Shown: positions 24,680 to 34,800 of the stretch, one piece after another | Numbering within the stretch: the first letter of the stretch is position 1 | Layout: every line of letters begins with the position of its first letter | Notes under the pieces: model-generated | Seen by the model: only the letters and a program-made list of their open reading frames with translations | Database searches by the model: none | Told to the model about the DNA's origin: nothing | Translations under genes and position numbers: made by a program | DNA from: CAYVAP01 sp964343195 | GTDB taxonomy: Bacteria > Bacteroidota > Bacteroidia > J057 | Direction: 5' to 3' | Assembly (NCBI GenBank): GCA_964343195.1 | Contig: CAYFIR010000028.1 | Span: 1 to 56,908 of the forward strand | Length of the DNA: 56,908 bases

Positions 24680-25057
24680 TAGGTGTTGGTTTGGGTAAAG
24701 GTTGATTTACAGTGAGGTTTATGAATCTAACATAGAAAAGACCGTGCCTATATCCCAGATGCAGGTAATGTATCATGCCTGGGAGGGCAATCAAAGGTGC
24801 AAGATTCCATGATTACTTACGCAATTAATGCATGGAAGGGCAATTATTGACGCCCAAAAGGTCAATTATGGTCGTTAATGGCATGTAAGCTTTTGGGGAT
24901 TTTTGGCACAAAATCGATTTCGCTATAAGTCAATAAACAGGTAGTTGTGTAAACTAAAAAAGTCAGACTGGAATGACTACCAGTCTGACTTTTCTAACAG
25001 AGCCCTATCAAAGGCTGAACAACTTAGTATGGTCTGAATCCAACCAACAAAATTCAA
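24680..25057. other. intergenic region
   Basis: 378 bp with no plausible gene. It is AT-rich at 24890-24960 and contains the perfect hairpin terminator at 24958-24993. Nothing else was recognised. Confidence 0.6.
24958..24993. terminator. bidirectional-looking terminator
   Basis: AAAAGTCAGACTGG (24958-24971) pairs perfectly with CCAGTCTGACTTTT (24980-24993). It lies 65 bp downstream of the small gene at 25058 on the minus strand and probably ends its transcript. Confidence 0.85.
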
Positions 25058-25378
25058 TTACGAAATAACATAATCTTTATATCTCGATGAATCCTGTGGC
25101 CAAATTGTCCGGCCCATCTGACAGATTTTCTCTACTGCTTCTGATATTTCTTTCTCAGTTTCCCAAGACTGAAGCCCTTGTTGATAATCGGCTTGTTGCT
25201 GCAGGCTTCCCTCATAGACTTCACACTTGTGCGCTAGAGCGACAATATAGCTCGCTGTAATGCCATTTTTGGTGAATTCTGCGAGATCCCTAGCTGCACA
25301 AACTAACTTCTCATTACAAACTTGAATCAATTCACTTGTAGTGAACCAGGATGAACGGGGCTTAGTATTTGGTTTCAT
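25058..25378 (-). CDS. small hypothetical protein
   Basis: A 106-aa soluble protein starting at the ATG at 25378 (MKPNTKPRSSWFTTSELIQV); the codon 6 bp upstream is GTG. It is mostly helical and hydrophilic, with several Glu/Gln-rich helices and no signal or membrane segment. The SWFTTSELIQVCNEKLV... EFTKNGITASYIVALAHKC part recalls longer (~200 aa) uncharacterised Bacteroidota proteins, of which this could be an N-terminal half; not certain. The proper terminator downstream supports expression. No function proposed. Confidence 0.55.
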   Translation of the reverse strand: MKPNTKPRSSWFTTSELIQVCNEKLVCAARDLAEFTKNGITASYIVALAHKCEVYEGSLQQQADYQQGLQSWETEKEISEAVEKICQMGRTIWPQDSSRYKDYVIS

Positions 25379-25543
25379 AAGCACGTAGTTAGTTAAGACC
25401 CAAATGATGTGACGTTTTTCCTGACCTTACACAATAATAACTCTTTTTTTCTTCAATTTCAAACGATTTCGTCGCTGATTCGCTGCGCCAATAGTCAAAC
25501 CCCAATTCGGATGGAGGATGCCCTATTTCGAGGGTAAAAAGGA

Positions 25544-26401
25544 TTATCGGAGCTTGAAGGTAATGGTTACCCGTACCCGTTGAGTTGACTGAGGAGCCCC
25601 GGGGGGAAGAGAGCTAAATCGCCAGCGGCGAATGGCATCGATACCAGCCTGCTTAAGGCTTTGGTTGGTCACAATTCCGACCGCCTTCACATAACTGACT
25701 CCTCCATCGGGACGGATCGCCAATTCAAATGTGATGCGTCCTTCCTCCTGGCTGTCATAGGTTGGATAGGGCAATGAAATTGCACTACGTCCCGCAGGGC
25801 CGCTGCCACTGCCATTTTCCCATGAGAATAGACCAGCGGGGTCCAGTGTTTCGGCAGCTGGTGTGCCGCTGTTACCTGTTCCACTTTCGGCATCACCGTG
25901 GTTAGAGCCTGTTTCGAACTCGAACTCCAGGTCTTCTTCCTCTTCCTGTGGCTGAGTCTGATTGTTGGTACTGGTACTAGTGGTTGACTCGCTTGGTTGA
26001 GGATCAGGCTGCGGTTCCGTCCTGGGAGGACTCGGAGTAGCAGGTTGGGGCGTTGGGGCCGATGGTTCCGAAACCGGAGAGACATCAGGCGTGGTGATGT
26101 TGTTAGAGGGGGCCGGGTTGGAGCTGGAATTGGACGCAGCCGGCTGACTGGGAGCCTGTGAGGGAGTAGGGTTCTCTACCGCAGGCTCAAAATTGTTGAC
26201 ATTGCGGCTACCTACATTGTAGTCCCCGAAGTCGATGGCGCCTACCACCTCGTATTCTTTCTCTCCGATGGGAGGAACACGGTCCCTGATGTAGTGCTGA
26301 ATGAACAGAGCAGCCAGGAACAGTAATATAGCTACAAGGGTGACCGTACCACTTATGCGTTCGTGCCGTTTCTCTTGAGCTTCTAGTTCTGGTGCGTACA
26401 T
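25544..26401 (-). CDS. TonB-family energy transducer
   Basis: A 285-aa inner-membrane-anchored periplasmic protein. Started at the ATG at 26401 (MYAPELEAQEKRHERISG). A single span covers about residues 18-36; a long Pro/Ser/Thr/Asn linker (~65-165) with an acidic patch (QPQEEEEDLEFEFE) should cross the periplasm; the C-terminal ~90 residues form a TonB C-terminal domain (GRITFELAIRPDGGVSYVKA, IDAIRRWRFSSLPPG). It would transmit proton-motive force to outer-membrane receptors such as the BtuB- and SusC-like proteins in this window. ExbB/ExbD genes are not next to it, so it is an orphan TonB. Confidence 0.85.
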   Translation of the reverse strand: MYAPELEAQEKRHERISGTVTLVAILLFLAALFIQHYIRDRVPPIGEKEYEVVGAIDFGDYNVGSRNVNNFEPAVENPTPSQAPSQPAASNSSSNPAPSNNITTPDVSPVSEPSAPTPQPATPSPPRTEPQPDPQPSESTTSTSTNNQTQPQEEEEDLEFEFETGSNHGDAESGTGNSGTPAAETLDPAGLFSWENGSGSGPAGRSAISLPYPTYDSQEEGRITFELAIRPDGGVSYVKAVGIVTNQSLKQAGIDAIRRWRFSSLPPGAPQSTQRVRVTITFKLR

Positions 26402-26505
26402 AGGTTTCAATCAGTTTTTATACAGGAAAGATAGAAAAACTGGAGAAATTTCACATGGTTGCCTGCTCTTTCCCTAGATTTCTACGCAAAAGAGGGCTCT
26501 GGGAT

Positions 26506-26667
26506 TTATTTGGCTGCATGTTTCCGCTGCCTTCGGCATCTTTCGCTGCAATATTTCACCTCATCCCAGTTTTTCTCCCATTTCTTCCGCCAATTATAAG
26601 GACGGCCGCAGACCTCGCATATTTTTGAGGGAAGGTTGGACTTGGTGTAGCGCTTTTTGGGGGGCAT
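26506..26667 (-). CDS. DUF2256 zinc-ribbon-like small protein
   Basis: A 53-aa gene below usual ORF length limits. Translation from the ATG at 26667 begins MPPKKRYTKSNLPSKICEVC and continues GRPYNWRKKWEKNWDEVKYC. The four cysteines (17, 20, 40, 44) in C-x2-C...C-x3-C and the FxWRKKWExxWdevkyCSxrCr pattern are those of the DUF2256 family, often found next to cryptochrome/photolyase genes in other bacteria. Highly basic; may bind nucleic acid or a partner, but function is unknown. No photolyase lies nearby. Confidence 0.88.
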   Translation of the reverse strand: MPPKKRYTKSNLPSKICEVCGRPYNWRKKWEKNWDEVKYCSERCRRQRKHAAK

Positions 26668-26818
26668 ATGCAACTAGTTTTCAAGCCCAACCTTCATCGC
26701 CATCCAGATGTTTCACAACGTTAGTTGCCAGCAAAGGGATAGTCATTACAAACCATTTACCAATTGGGGAATATGGCATGGCTGCAATAGGCTCATGCCA
26801 CATTCCACTAACTGCTCC

Positions 26819-27181
26819 TCAGTCTTCACATTTATACCAACCCCCGACTGGATATTCATCCAAAGCCTCAATGGTGGCAGCATCACTCGTAGAGACCTGC
26901 ACCTGTATCTGATATCCAGCGGTACAAGGGCAAGCCAGGCAGACGGCAGCTAACGTGTCTGAATGAACCGTATCAACGGCTAAAGCCTCAACACCATTAT
27001 TCTCCAGGTGCAGGGAAACCTTTTCATCAAGTGTCCCCGAAAGACTCCTCCAGGGGTCAGCGCATTGGGTAGCACCATAACAGTACCACTCTGTTTCTCC
27101 GGGTTCGGTAACCGATTTACATCCGACCACGGTGGTCAACAATGATAGAAAGGCAAAAATTAACAAAAAGTGTTTCATCAT
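26819..27181 (-). CDS. small cysteine-rich lipoprotein
   Basis: A ~120-aa lipoprotein. Start at one of two adjacent ATGs (27181 or 27178), giving MMKHFLLIFAFLSLLTT then VVGC, a good lipobox. The mature part (~100 aa) has seven further cysteines, including WYCYGATQC, VCLACPC and a C-terminal WYKC, suggesting disulfides or metal binding. A 13-residue upstream extension would ruin the signal sequence. Not recognised; family unknown. Confidence 0.65.
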   Translation of the reverse strand: MMKHFLLIFAFLSLLTTVVGCKSVTEPGETEWYCYGATQCADPWRSLSGTLDEKVSLHLENNGVEALAVDTVHSDTLAAVCLACPCTAGYQIQVQVSTSDAATIEALDEYPVGGWYKCED

Positions 27182-27763
27182 CCTGTTGTTAGTTGGGTTT
27201 CCCTCAAGACGTAAACCCAATTACAGATGATGCATGTCCAATTGCTAAAAATTCTGCGTTTGGCCTCGAAACACCAAAACCTAAACAGCCTCTAAACTGG
27301 ACTTTATCCAAAATGCTTTTCCAATTGCAGTGTCGCCTTCAGCGGGACCTACTTTTTTTCAAAAAAGTAGGCAAAAAAGTTCGGCATTTCAGGCTGCCCT
27401 GCAAGCCGCCCCGAGCGCCAAATGCCGGGCCAACGCCACCCCAGGCTTGCTTTAGATCCCTTTGTACAATATTGATTGCTGAAAGTAGTTCACGAATTAA
27501 CCAACATCCACATAAAACCCTGATGTTGGTTAATTGCTGACGGTCAATTTGCAGGTACTAGGAAGGGATTTTTCCCATTTAAAAATGGATAAAGTCCAGA
27601 TAAAACTTAGATCCGGGCAACTTTGGCATATGGCTATGTCAGCAGGGGGAGGGCTCGCCAGCAAGACGAATTAGATATGGAGGGCAGGTTGATGCGAAAC
27701 CAATGCTCACTTTCCCTACATGCCTTCACCTACTTCATACCTGCAGACTTCCTCCTGCACCTG
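27182..27763. other. intergenic region with a repeat element
   Basis: No gene seen. Positions 27297-27599 are a terminal-inverted-repeat element. The rest is low-information sequence. Confidence 0.6.
27297..27599. mobile_element. MITE-like element, copy 1
   Basis: Ends are perfect 14-bp inverted repeats: CTGGACTTTATCCA at 27297-27310 and TGGATAAAGTCCAG at 27586-27599. The interior has TTTCCAATTGC..GTCGCCT and CAGCGGGACCTACTT, shared with the element at 39925. It also contains a 13-bp inverted repeat (AATTAACCAACAT / ATGTTGGTTAATT at 27495-27535) and a CTTTTTTTCAAAAAAGTAG palindrome near 27351. No transposase is encoded, so it would move only in trans, if it is mobile at all. Confidence 0.65.
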
Positions 27764-29335
27764 CTACTCCGCCTGCACTTCCTGGATTAACTGCTCCATG
27801 GCCCGGTCAGGCTGTAGCCACCCGAGTCTCCCCTGCCCTACTTCGGCCAATCGCGTAAGGCGGTAGGCCATCCGGGGTTCAAGGTCACCTACGGCAAGGA
27901 TTGTCAGGTACACCCCCTGGTAGGCCTTGGCCTCGATGAGTTGCAGCAACTGGGGTTCAATATCAAATTCTCCATCCGTGATGATGATGATTCGGTTGTT
28001 GCAGGCAGGATTAAAATGCTGGGCAGCGGCCTCGTATCCAGCTTCGAATCCGGGATAAATCATGGTTTTCCCATGCCCTGCCAGATGTGTGGTCGCGCTG
28101 ACAATTGCATTGGCTTCGCGTCCCGTAGTAGGAGGGAGCACGACATTGGCTTCACCGGCAAAGGTGACCATGCTGATATAATCCTGGGGACGAAGTTCTC
28201 CAACCAGTCGTTTCATGGTTTCCTGAAACAGGGGCAGGCGGCCAGGCTCATTCATGGAACTGGACACATCGACCAGGAATACCAGGTTTTGGTGGGCTGC
28301 CCCCGAAAGGGTAACCGGAGCATCCGGGGGTGTCACCACGATGGTCTCTTCCGGTTCCTCAGGAGGGGGAAGAAGCTTCACCCAAAACAACTCGCCAGCC
28401 TGTGGCAATACGGATACTCCAGCAAGCGCTATCAGGCGATTGTATGACGCCACAAGGCCCTGACCTGGTGCACTAAAACCAGGATTCATCTGATGGTTAT
28501 AATGATAATATCCTCTTCCCAGGGCTCGATGTGAAACCGGAATGGTTCCTCCAGCGAGAAATGCTTCGGTTCGGGCCAGCAGGTTTTCAGCAGCGCCAAT
28601 TACTGTACGCCACTGATGCTGAGGATCGGCACTGCTACCAGGGCGAGCTTTCAATCCGGAGAGCAAGGTGGACTCTAGGGCGTTCAGGCGGATTAACTGG
28701 CCTTTGAGGCGGTTGTATCCCTGCCGTACCTGGGTGATTTCTTCCTGGCGCATGCCATTCAGAATTTCACGGCTGGCCTCCAGCATGGGAAGCAGGGCCT
28801 CCACTGACCGGGTAGCCTCCATATCGCCGTTTCGGATTCCCAGGAGGGAAAGCTCATAATCCAGTTCCTGCTGCAGCGAACGCAGATCTTCCACCATGAT
28901 CAGCACCTGATGCAGGGCTCCATTGAGGTATCTACCTCCGTCCTCCAGGTACTTTCGCCGGGCCAGATGCAGCTGTATGAGCTCCAGCGTATGATCCAGG
29001 CGATCAGATAGGTGTACATACTGATCCAGTAAAATCTGCCATTCCCCTTCACTTTCGGATGGAGCTACAGCAAGCAGAGACCTCAGTTTCTCTTTACCCC
29101 TTAAATAGGTATTGCGCTCAGTGCCGGTATCTGGAAATAGCCCTTCTACTGCAAAATCCATTTCCTGGCTACCCAATACGACGTTTTCCAGCCAGGGATG
29201 GTAGGCCTGAAAATACTGGATCTGATGCTGCATAAATGAGGCAACCTGCTGAGCTTCCTCAGGAGCGAGGTTGGCCCGCAGCATAAAAGGAAGAGCCATA
29301 ATAGCCAGATATCCGAAAATCCTATTTTGCCACAT
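27764..29335 (-). CDS. secreted von Willebrand factor A domain protein
   Basis: A 523-aa protein starting at the ATG at 29335 (MWQNRIFGYLAIMALPFMLR), with a signal-peptide-like N-terminus. Residues ~25-330 are largely helical, with heptad-like stretches. The C-terminal ~190 residues are a vWA domain: MIDAS motif DVSSS (Asp356), TFAGEANVVLPP, conserved Thr/Gly region HGKTMIYPGF and ITDGEFDIEP. vWA domains bind partner proteins through a divalent metal. No MoxR ATPase neighbours it. The divergent neighbour is gmk. Partner and role unknown. Confidence 0.85.
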   Translation of the reverse strand: MWQNRIFGYLAIMALPFMLRANLAPEEAQQVASFMQHQIQYFQAYHPWLENVVLGSQEMDFAVEGLFPDTGTERNTYLRGKEKLRSLLAVAPSESEGEWQILLDQYVHLSDRLDHTLELIQLHLARRKYLEDGGRYLNGALHQVLIMVEDLRSLQQELDYELSLLGIRNGDMEATRSVEALLPMLEASREILNGMRQEEITQVRQGYNRLKGQLIRLNALESTLLSGLKARPGSSADPQHQWRTVIGAAENLLARTEAFLAGGTIPVSHRALGRGYYHYNHQMNPGFSAPGQGLVASYNRLIALAGVSVLPQAGELFWVKLLPPPEEPEETIVVTPPDAPVTLSGAAHQNLVFLVDVSSSMNEPGRLPLFQETMKRLVGELRPQDYISMVTFAGEANVVLPPTTGREANAIVSATTHLAGHGKTMIYPGFEAGYEAAAQHFNPACNNRIIIITDGEFDIEPQLLQLIEAKAYQGVYLTILAVGDLEPRMAYRLTRLAEVGQGRLGWLQPDRAMEQLIQEVQAE

Positions 29336-29474
29336 AATCAAACTATTAAAACATCCTAAATTTGGAAATACTATTCAATATCCACAAGTCAATACTTCCC
29401 TGTACTTAACTTGAAAAATCGACTGAGAAGGCCTGTTATTCCCCTTTCAGCTATGCTAAAATCTCGCGATTACC

Positions 29475-29482
29475 TACCTTTG
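29475..29482 (+). promoter_or_regulatory. -7 box abutting the gmk start codon
   Basis: TACCTTTG matches TAnnTTTG and ends 3 bp before the gmk ATG at 29486. With usual spacing the transcript would begin at or next to the start codon, implying a leaderless mRNA. No clear -33 box. Confidence 0.45.
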
Positions 29483-29485
29483 CCC

Positions 29486-30064
29486 ATGGCTTCAACCACA
29501 ACAGAGAAACTATTTATTATATCGGCTCCGAGTGGGGCAGGAAAAACCACACTTGTAAGGGCACTTTTGGAGCAGTTTCCTAACTTCGAATTCTCAATTT
29601 CTGCTACTACCCGACCTCCACGTGGCAGTGAAATTCATGGCCAACACTACTATTTTCTTTCAGCCCAGGAGTTTCTGGATCGCAAGGAAAAGGGCGATTT
29701 TCTGGAATGGGAAGAAGTATACCCGGGTCGGTACTATGGCACACTTTACAGTGAGATCGACCGAATCTTTGCAAAAGGGAACTATCCCATTTTCGATGTC
29801 GATGTAGAAGGCGGTCTCAACATTCGGAAGCAGTTTGGGGAAAAGGCCATTTCCATCTTCATCAAGCCCCCTTCACTGGAAATCCTGCAAGAGAGGCTTC
29901 GAAAACGCGGGACTGACAACCCCGAGGAAATCGCACAACGCTTTGAAAAGGCCGCGCACGAAATTCGGTACGCGGAGCGTTTTGACCATGTATTGGTCAA
30001 CGATGACCTGGCCACTGCGATTCAGGAACTCCAGGACCTGGTCGCTGAACACCTTAGCCAATAA
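29486..30064 (+). CDS. gmk: guanylate kinase
   Basis: A 192-aa enzyme phosphorylating GMP to GDP with ATP. Start at the ATG at 29486 gives MASTTTEKLFIISAPSGAGK, placing the P-loop SAPSGAGKTT at 13-22 as usual; an upstream 25-residue extension has no family support. Further signatures: GMP-binding SATTRPPRGSEIHGQHYYF, FLEWEEVYPGRYYGT, and the Asp-rich IFDVDVEGGLNIRK. The lid has Arg-rich RLRKRGTDNPEEIAQR. The next gene starts 18 bp later, so they may be co-transcribed. Confidence 0.96.
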   Translation: MASTTTEKLFIISAPSGAGKTTLVRALLEQFPNFEFSISATTRPPRGSEIHGQHYYFLSAQEFLDRKEKGDFLEWEEVYPGRYYGTLYSEIDRIFAKGNYPIFDVDVEGGLNIRKQFGEKAISIFIKPPSLEILQERLRKRGTDNPEEIAQRFEKAAHEIRYAERFDHVLVNDDLATAIQELQDLVAEHLSQ

Positions 30065-30082
30065 CCCTTGCCTCATCCCCCC

Positions 30083-31363
30083 ATGCACCTAGCCAGACAT
30101 CTACTCATTTCTCTTTTCCTGATCCTGCTATGGGAAACCCCTCAATTGTTAGGTCAGTCTGCAGATGTGGTAGTCGTGAGTCCTTTGGTAGGTCCTACCA
30201 TTTCGCAAAATGAGTATCGGCGCTACAGCCTGGAAGGCCTCTGGGAAGTGCCAACAGGTGCTATCGATTCCCTGCGCATCATCCCGTTGGAGGGAGAGCA
30301 GTTCCTCGCCTTTTTTTACTATAAGAATGGAGAATCTGACGGACGCCCGGTAAGCCGGGATCAGGTCGCCGCCACGAGGGATAGCATTATCGCAGCCGGT
30401 CGTGTGCTGCTCGATCAGTACCAGCAACTAAAAAACCGATGGCAGGCGGGAGATTCGCTGTCCCTGACCATCACCAGATGGGATGCATCTGTCGCAGAGG
30501 GAACCTGGAAAGAGGCTTCACCTCTCGGACTTACCCTCCAGACTGAATATGGAGGCATGGTCTATGTCGCAGTCGAGGACATCGCTGCCATGGAATTGAG
30601 AGAGCCACGCCTGGACCCTCTCATGCTTCAGCAGCGGGCCCATATGATAGGACACCATTACTTACTGACTTCATCTGCTCTGCCACTGGAGACCGGGGAG
30701 CTGTACTATCAGAATATATCGGTGTTCTTCCACACATTTGGCTATACTCCAGTCCGAGGCCTTACGGTCACCCTGGGAAGCGAATTGACCACACTGGTCC
30801 TATCCCCCTTCATTTCCGGATTTTACCTCATCCCACTTTACGGCAAGGTCTCATGGTCCCAACAGCTAAATGAAAACTGGTTTGCGGGTGCTAGCTTCAC
30901 CACAGCAGGAGCTTTTACTGACCAGGGGAATGTATTCGGGGGATTGGGCAGCGTGATGGCTACCTACCAGGGCGAAGACTTTCAGGCGACCGTCGGGCTA
31001 GGCTGGGCAGGAATTGTCGACAGGGGCTCCAGTGTGCTGGGTATCACTCCGGTGCAGCTGGCACGAAATCCCACTCTGACACTTTCCGGGCGGTATCCTG
31101 TCGGACCCCGTGCCTCTCTAATTACCGAAGCCTGGTACATCCGCAGTGGTGGCAGAAGCGGAAATAACCTGAGTGTTTCCAACAACTTTCTATTGTCCAT
31201 GGGACCACGGCTGGAACTCGACTATATGGCCCTGGACCTGCACCTGCTGTATTATGGTAACTTTCAGCGGCAGCAACTCAATGGAGGCAACGTTCAAAGT
31301 TCCGTTTTTGGCCTGCCCATTCCCATCCCTTTTGTATCGACTACCTTTTTCCTGGGGCACTAA
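30083..31363 (+). CDS. secreted protein of unknown function, probable outer-membrane barrel
   Basis: A 426-aa protein. The ATG at 30083 opens a signal peptide (MHLARHLLISLFLILLWE...LLGQ). The N-terminal ~170 mature residues are soluble-looking; residues ~190-426 consist of alternating hydrophobic/aromatic strands (LTVTLGSELTTLVL, WFAGASFTTAGAF, FQATVGLGWAGIVD) and end in a strand (PFVSTTFFLGH), suggesting an 8-12-strand barrel. I do not recognise a family. It is 18 bp after gmk, followed by a hairpin. Confidence 0.65.
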   Translation: MHLARHLLISLFLILLWETPQLLGQSADVVVVSPLVGPTISQNEYRRYSLEGLWEVPTGAIDSLRIIPLEGEQFLAFFYYKNGESDGRPVSRDQVAATRDSIIAAGRVLLDQYQQLKNRWQAGDSLSLTITRWDASVAEGTWKEASPLGLTLQTEYGGMVYVAVEDIAAMELREPRLDPLMLQQRAHMIGHHYLLTSSALPLETGELYYQNISVFFHTFGYTPVRGLTVTLGSELTTLVLSPFISGFYLIPLYGKVSWSQQLNENWFAGASFTTAGAFTDQGNVFGGLGSVMATYQGEDFQATVGLGWAGIVDRGSSVLGITPVQLARNPTLTLSGRYPVGPRASLITEAWYIRSGGRSGNNLSVSNNFLLSMGPRLELDYMALDLHLLYYGNFQRQQLNGGNVQSSVFGLPIPIPFVSTTFFLGH

Positions 31364-31817
31364 AACGAAAGAACCCCTCGCTGGTCGCTTACTCCATGCG
31401 AGGGGTCGTTAAAACCTGTGCTTTACTACATGAGAATGGTCGAATAAAGGATTATCTCAGATCCTCGCATAATGTTTTCGACCGACAGGTACTCTTGTAC
31501 CCCGGAAGTCCTGGAGAGACATCGGGTATCTGCCGAACGACTTCCCCACGTGGATTTTTACACGAAGTGCCATTCGCCGTACAAATCGACCGTTTGTCGG
31601 GCAAATAGTCGTTTGTCGAAAGAATACCCATGTTTCAAGACACAACCTGCATCAATTTTCACCCTAATGTCATTGATCGCGCCATTGTTCCCATTCGTCT
31701 AAAACCCTCTTTTTCAGGCTTCTAAAGCCCCAAAAATGCAGTTAGTTTGGATGTAATGCCTGTTTCTCTGTCAGGGGCAGGCTGATGCTTTTAACCAAAT
31801 TACCTAACCAAACTATT
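31364..31817. other. intergenic region upstream of the SusC-like gene
   Basis: 454 bp without a gene. It starts with the hairpin at 31373-31406 and holds a duplicated motif, CGACCGTTTGTCGG and AGTCGTTTGTCGA (~31585-31620), and a hairpin-like GCCTG...CAGGC at ~31758-31784. The SusC promoter is expected here but no exact TAnnTTTG was found. Confidence 0.5.
31373..31406 (+). terminator. hairpin after the barrel-like gene
   Basis: ACCCCTCGC (31373-31381) pairs with GCGAGGGGT (31398-31406). Only a short T run follows, so it is a weak terminator. Confidence 0.6.
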
Positions 31818-34800
31818 ATGAGACGATTGCTACTGTATGTAGTGGGGATGCTCATGGCCGTTGGTTTTGCTCAGGCCCAGACTACGGTCTCGGGGCGAGT
31901 GACTGACGCCGCCACAGGTGAGCCCATCGAGGGGGTAACCGTTCTGGCTGAAGGAACGACTACCGGAGTATTTACCGATGCAGAAGGCCAGTACACGCTG
32001 CGTGTGCCAGCGGCCACTGAGAGCCTGATGTTCTCTTTTCTGAATTATGCACGCCAGACGGTGCCGATTGCCGGACAAACGACCCTCAACATTGCGCTGG
32101 AGGAAGACTTCATGCAACTGGATGAGGTGGTGGTCACCGCCATCGGGATTTCCCGGGAGAAAAAAGCCCTGGGATACGCTGTGGCCAACCTCGAGAATGA
32201 GGAAATCACCAAAGCGCGATCCGCCAACTTCGTGGATGCCCTGGCCGGGAAAGTGGCCGGTGTGCGGGTCAACAATCAGTCCGGTACGCCAGGTGGCGGG
32301 GTCAAGATCCTCATCCGGGGGGCTTCTTCGCTATCAGGGACGGGGCAACCACTGTTCATCGTGGACGGAATGCCCATCTCCAACTCGGGGTTCAATGGCA
32401 CCCGTAGCGACATCATCAGCGGAGGGGTCGATGCGGGCAACCGTGCCATCGACATCAACCCCGATGACATTGAGAACCTTACCGTTTTGAAAGGAGCAGC
32501 TGCTACGGCGCTGTATGGGGCTCGTGCCCGTGATGGCGCGGTAGTCATCACCACCAAGCGCGGATCTCAGCGCCGCGGTGCCCAAATTACCCTCAATTCC
32601 AGCATCCGGTTTGACAACGTCCTCCGACTGCCAAATTTTCAAAATGAGTACGCTACCGGCGACCGCAACACCGGGGAGTATGACGTGGTCAACTTCACCA
32701 ACGGCTGGGGGCCCAAAATCAGCGAAGTGCAGGATCAACGATTCCCCAACTTCCTTGGCGATTCCGTCCAGCTGGAGGCCTTTCCCAATAACGTAGCCGA
32801 CTTCTACGAAACGGGCATCACCCTGATCAACAGCCTCTCAGTAGCTGATGGGGACGAAAACGGAGACTTTCGTCTCGGATATACCAATCTCAATCAGACC
32901 GGTACCATTCCCCAATCCGGCTTTGACCGCCACAATGTATCCATCAACGTGGGGCGCCGCCTGTCAGAGAAGATCAGCTCGCGCGTGACCGCCAACTATG
33001 TCCGCTCGTCCAGCTATGGCCGACCTTCGCAGGGAAGTAACAATCCCAACATCCTGTTTATCAACAACATCCCGCGTACGACGGATCTGGCGCTGCTGCG
33101 CAACAATGTGGTGGACTCACTGGGCAATCCTATCGGGCTGAATCCCACCAGCAACAACCCATTCTGGATACTGGAAAACAACCCGTTTGAGAACAACCTG
33201 GACCGCATTTTCGGAGCAGGTGAGCTGACCTATTCCCCCGTTAGCTGGATGGACCTGACCGCAAGGCTGGGAACGGATGTATACCGTGATTTCCGTCGCC
33301 GGATCACCCGCAAGGGAACCATCGGTGCCGCAAACGGGAACTTCGTCACCGACAACCTGTACAGCCGCAACCTGAACCTGGATGTCCTGGCGACCATTCA
33401 GGAGAACATCACCCCCGATATCAACTTCCAATTGATCCTGGGCTATAACCTATTTGAGCAGGAAAGCCGTTTTGAGCGCTGGGTCTCCAGCGACCTGGCA
33501 GAGGATAATCTCTATTCCTACGCCAATGCGAATCAGAATGCACCATCCAACCAGTTCATCAATACTCCCGAAAGCCGTCAGCGCCTGATCGGAGTGTTTG
33601 GCGACCTGACGCTGTCGTACAAGGACTGGCTGTTCCTGACCGTTACCGGACGTAATGACTGGAACTCTACCCTGCGCAACGCGAATATTCCCGTCAGCGA
33701 AGACAACATTTCCTACTTCTTCCCATCGGTTAACCTAAGCTGGGCCTTCACTGATGCCTTTGATATCGGAGGAAAAATCCTGTCGTTCGGAAAAGTCCGA
33801 GCCAATTATGCCGAGGTGGGTAGCTCCGTAGGGCCCTACCGCCTGGACTTCACCTACCTGGCTTCGCCTGACGTATTTACCCAGTTCCAGGCGGCGAACA
33901 ATACCTTCCCATTTGCAGGACAGACCGCATTTGAGGTAACCGGTACGCTGCCTGAGCCCAATCTGGTGCCACAGCGTCAGCGCTCATACGAGGTCGGAGC
34001 CGAGCTCGCATTCTTTGAAGGCCGTGTCAACCTGGATGTCACCTATTACAACCAGCTGACGGAGAATCAGATTGTGAACCTGTCCACACCACCCTCTACC
34101 GGCTTTGCCGCCCGGACGGTCAATGCAGGTTCGATCCGCAACTCTGGTTGGGAAGCCATGCTTTCGCTTGATCCTGTCCGCATCCCCAACGGGTTCCGTT
34201 GGAACGTGATGGCCAACTTCCAGCGCAACGTACAGATCGTGGAAGAACTCACCGAAGGACTGGAGGAATTTACGCTGACCAGTGGCTTCAGCGGCATTCA
34301 GATCAAGGCCGAGCCCGGACAGCCATTTGGGTTGTACGGAGGTACCTGGCTGCGCGACAGCGCTACCGGCGAGCTGATCATCAACCCCGAGACTGGACTT
34401 CGTCAACCGGGAGATCAGGGACGTCTGGGCAATATCTATCCAGACTTCACCCTCGGCATCAACAACCAGTTCACCTACAAAGGCTTCCTGTTAAGCTTCC
34501 TCGTGGACTGGCGCCAGGGAGGCACCATCTTCTCCAGCACCGTTTCCAGCTTGCGCAATGCAGGACTTGCAGACGAGACCCTGGCCCTGCGTGACGGCAC
34601 CTTCATCGAAGACGGCGTAAACATCGACGCGGATGGCAACCTGGTGGACAATGTAACCCCAGTCTCCAACATGTCAGCCTTCTGGAGCAACTATGCCCAG
34701 ACCTCTGTAGCGGAAGCCAGCACCTTTGATGCGACCTTCGTCAAACTGCGCGAAGTACGCTTTGGTTACACCTTCCCCGAGGCCCTGCTGGAAAGCACTC

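Noticed and set aside
25687..26085. 132-codon frame inside the TonB gene, same strand
   Set aside because: Frame-shifted reading of the Pro/Ser-rich linker; the TonB frame has all domains.
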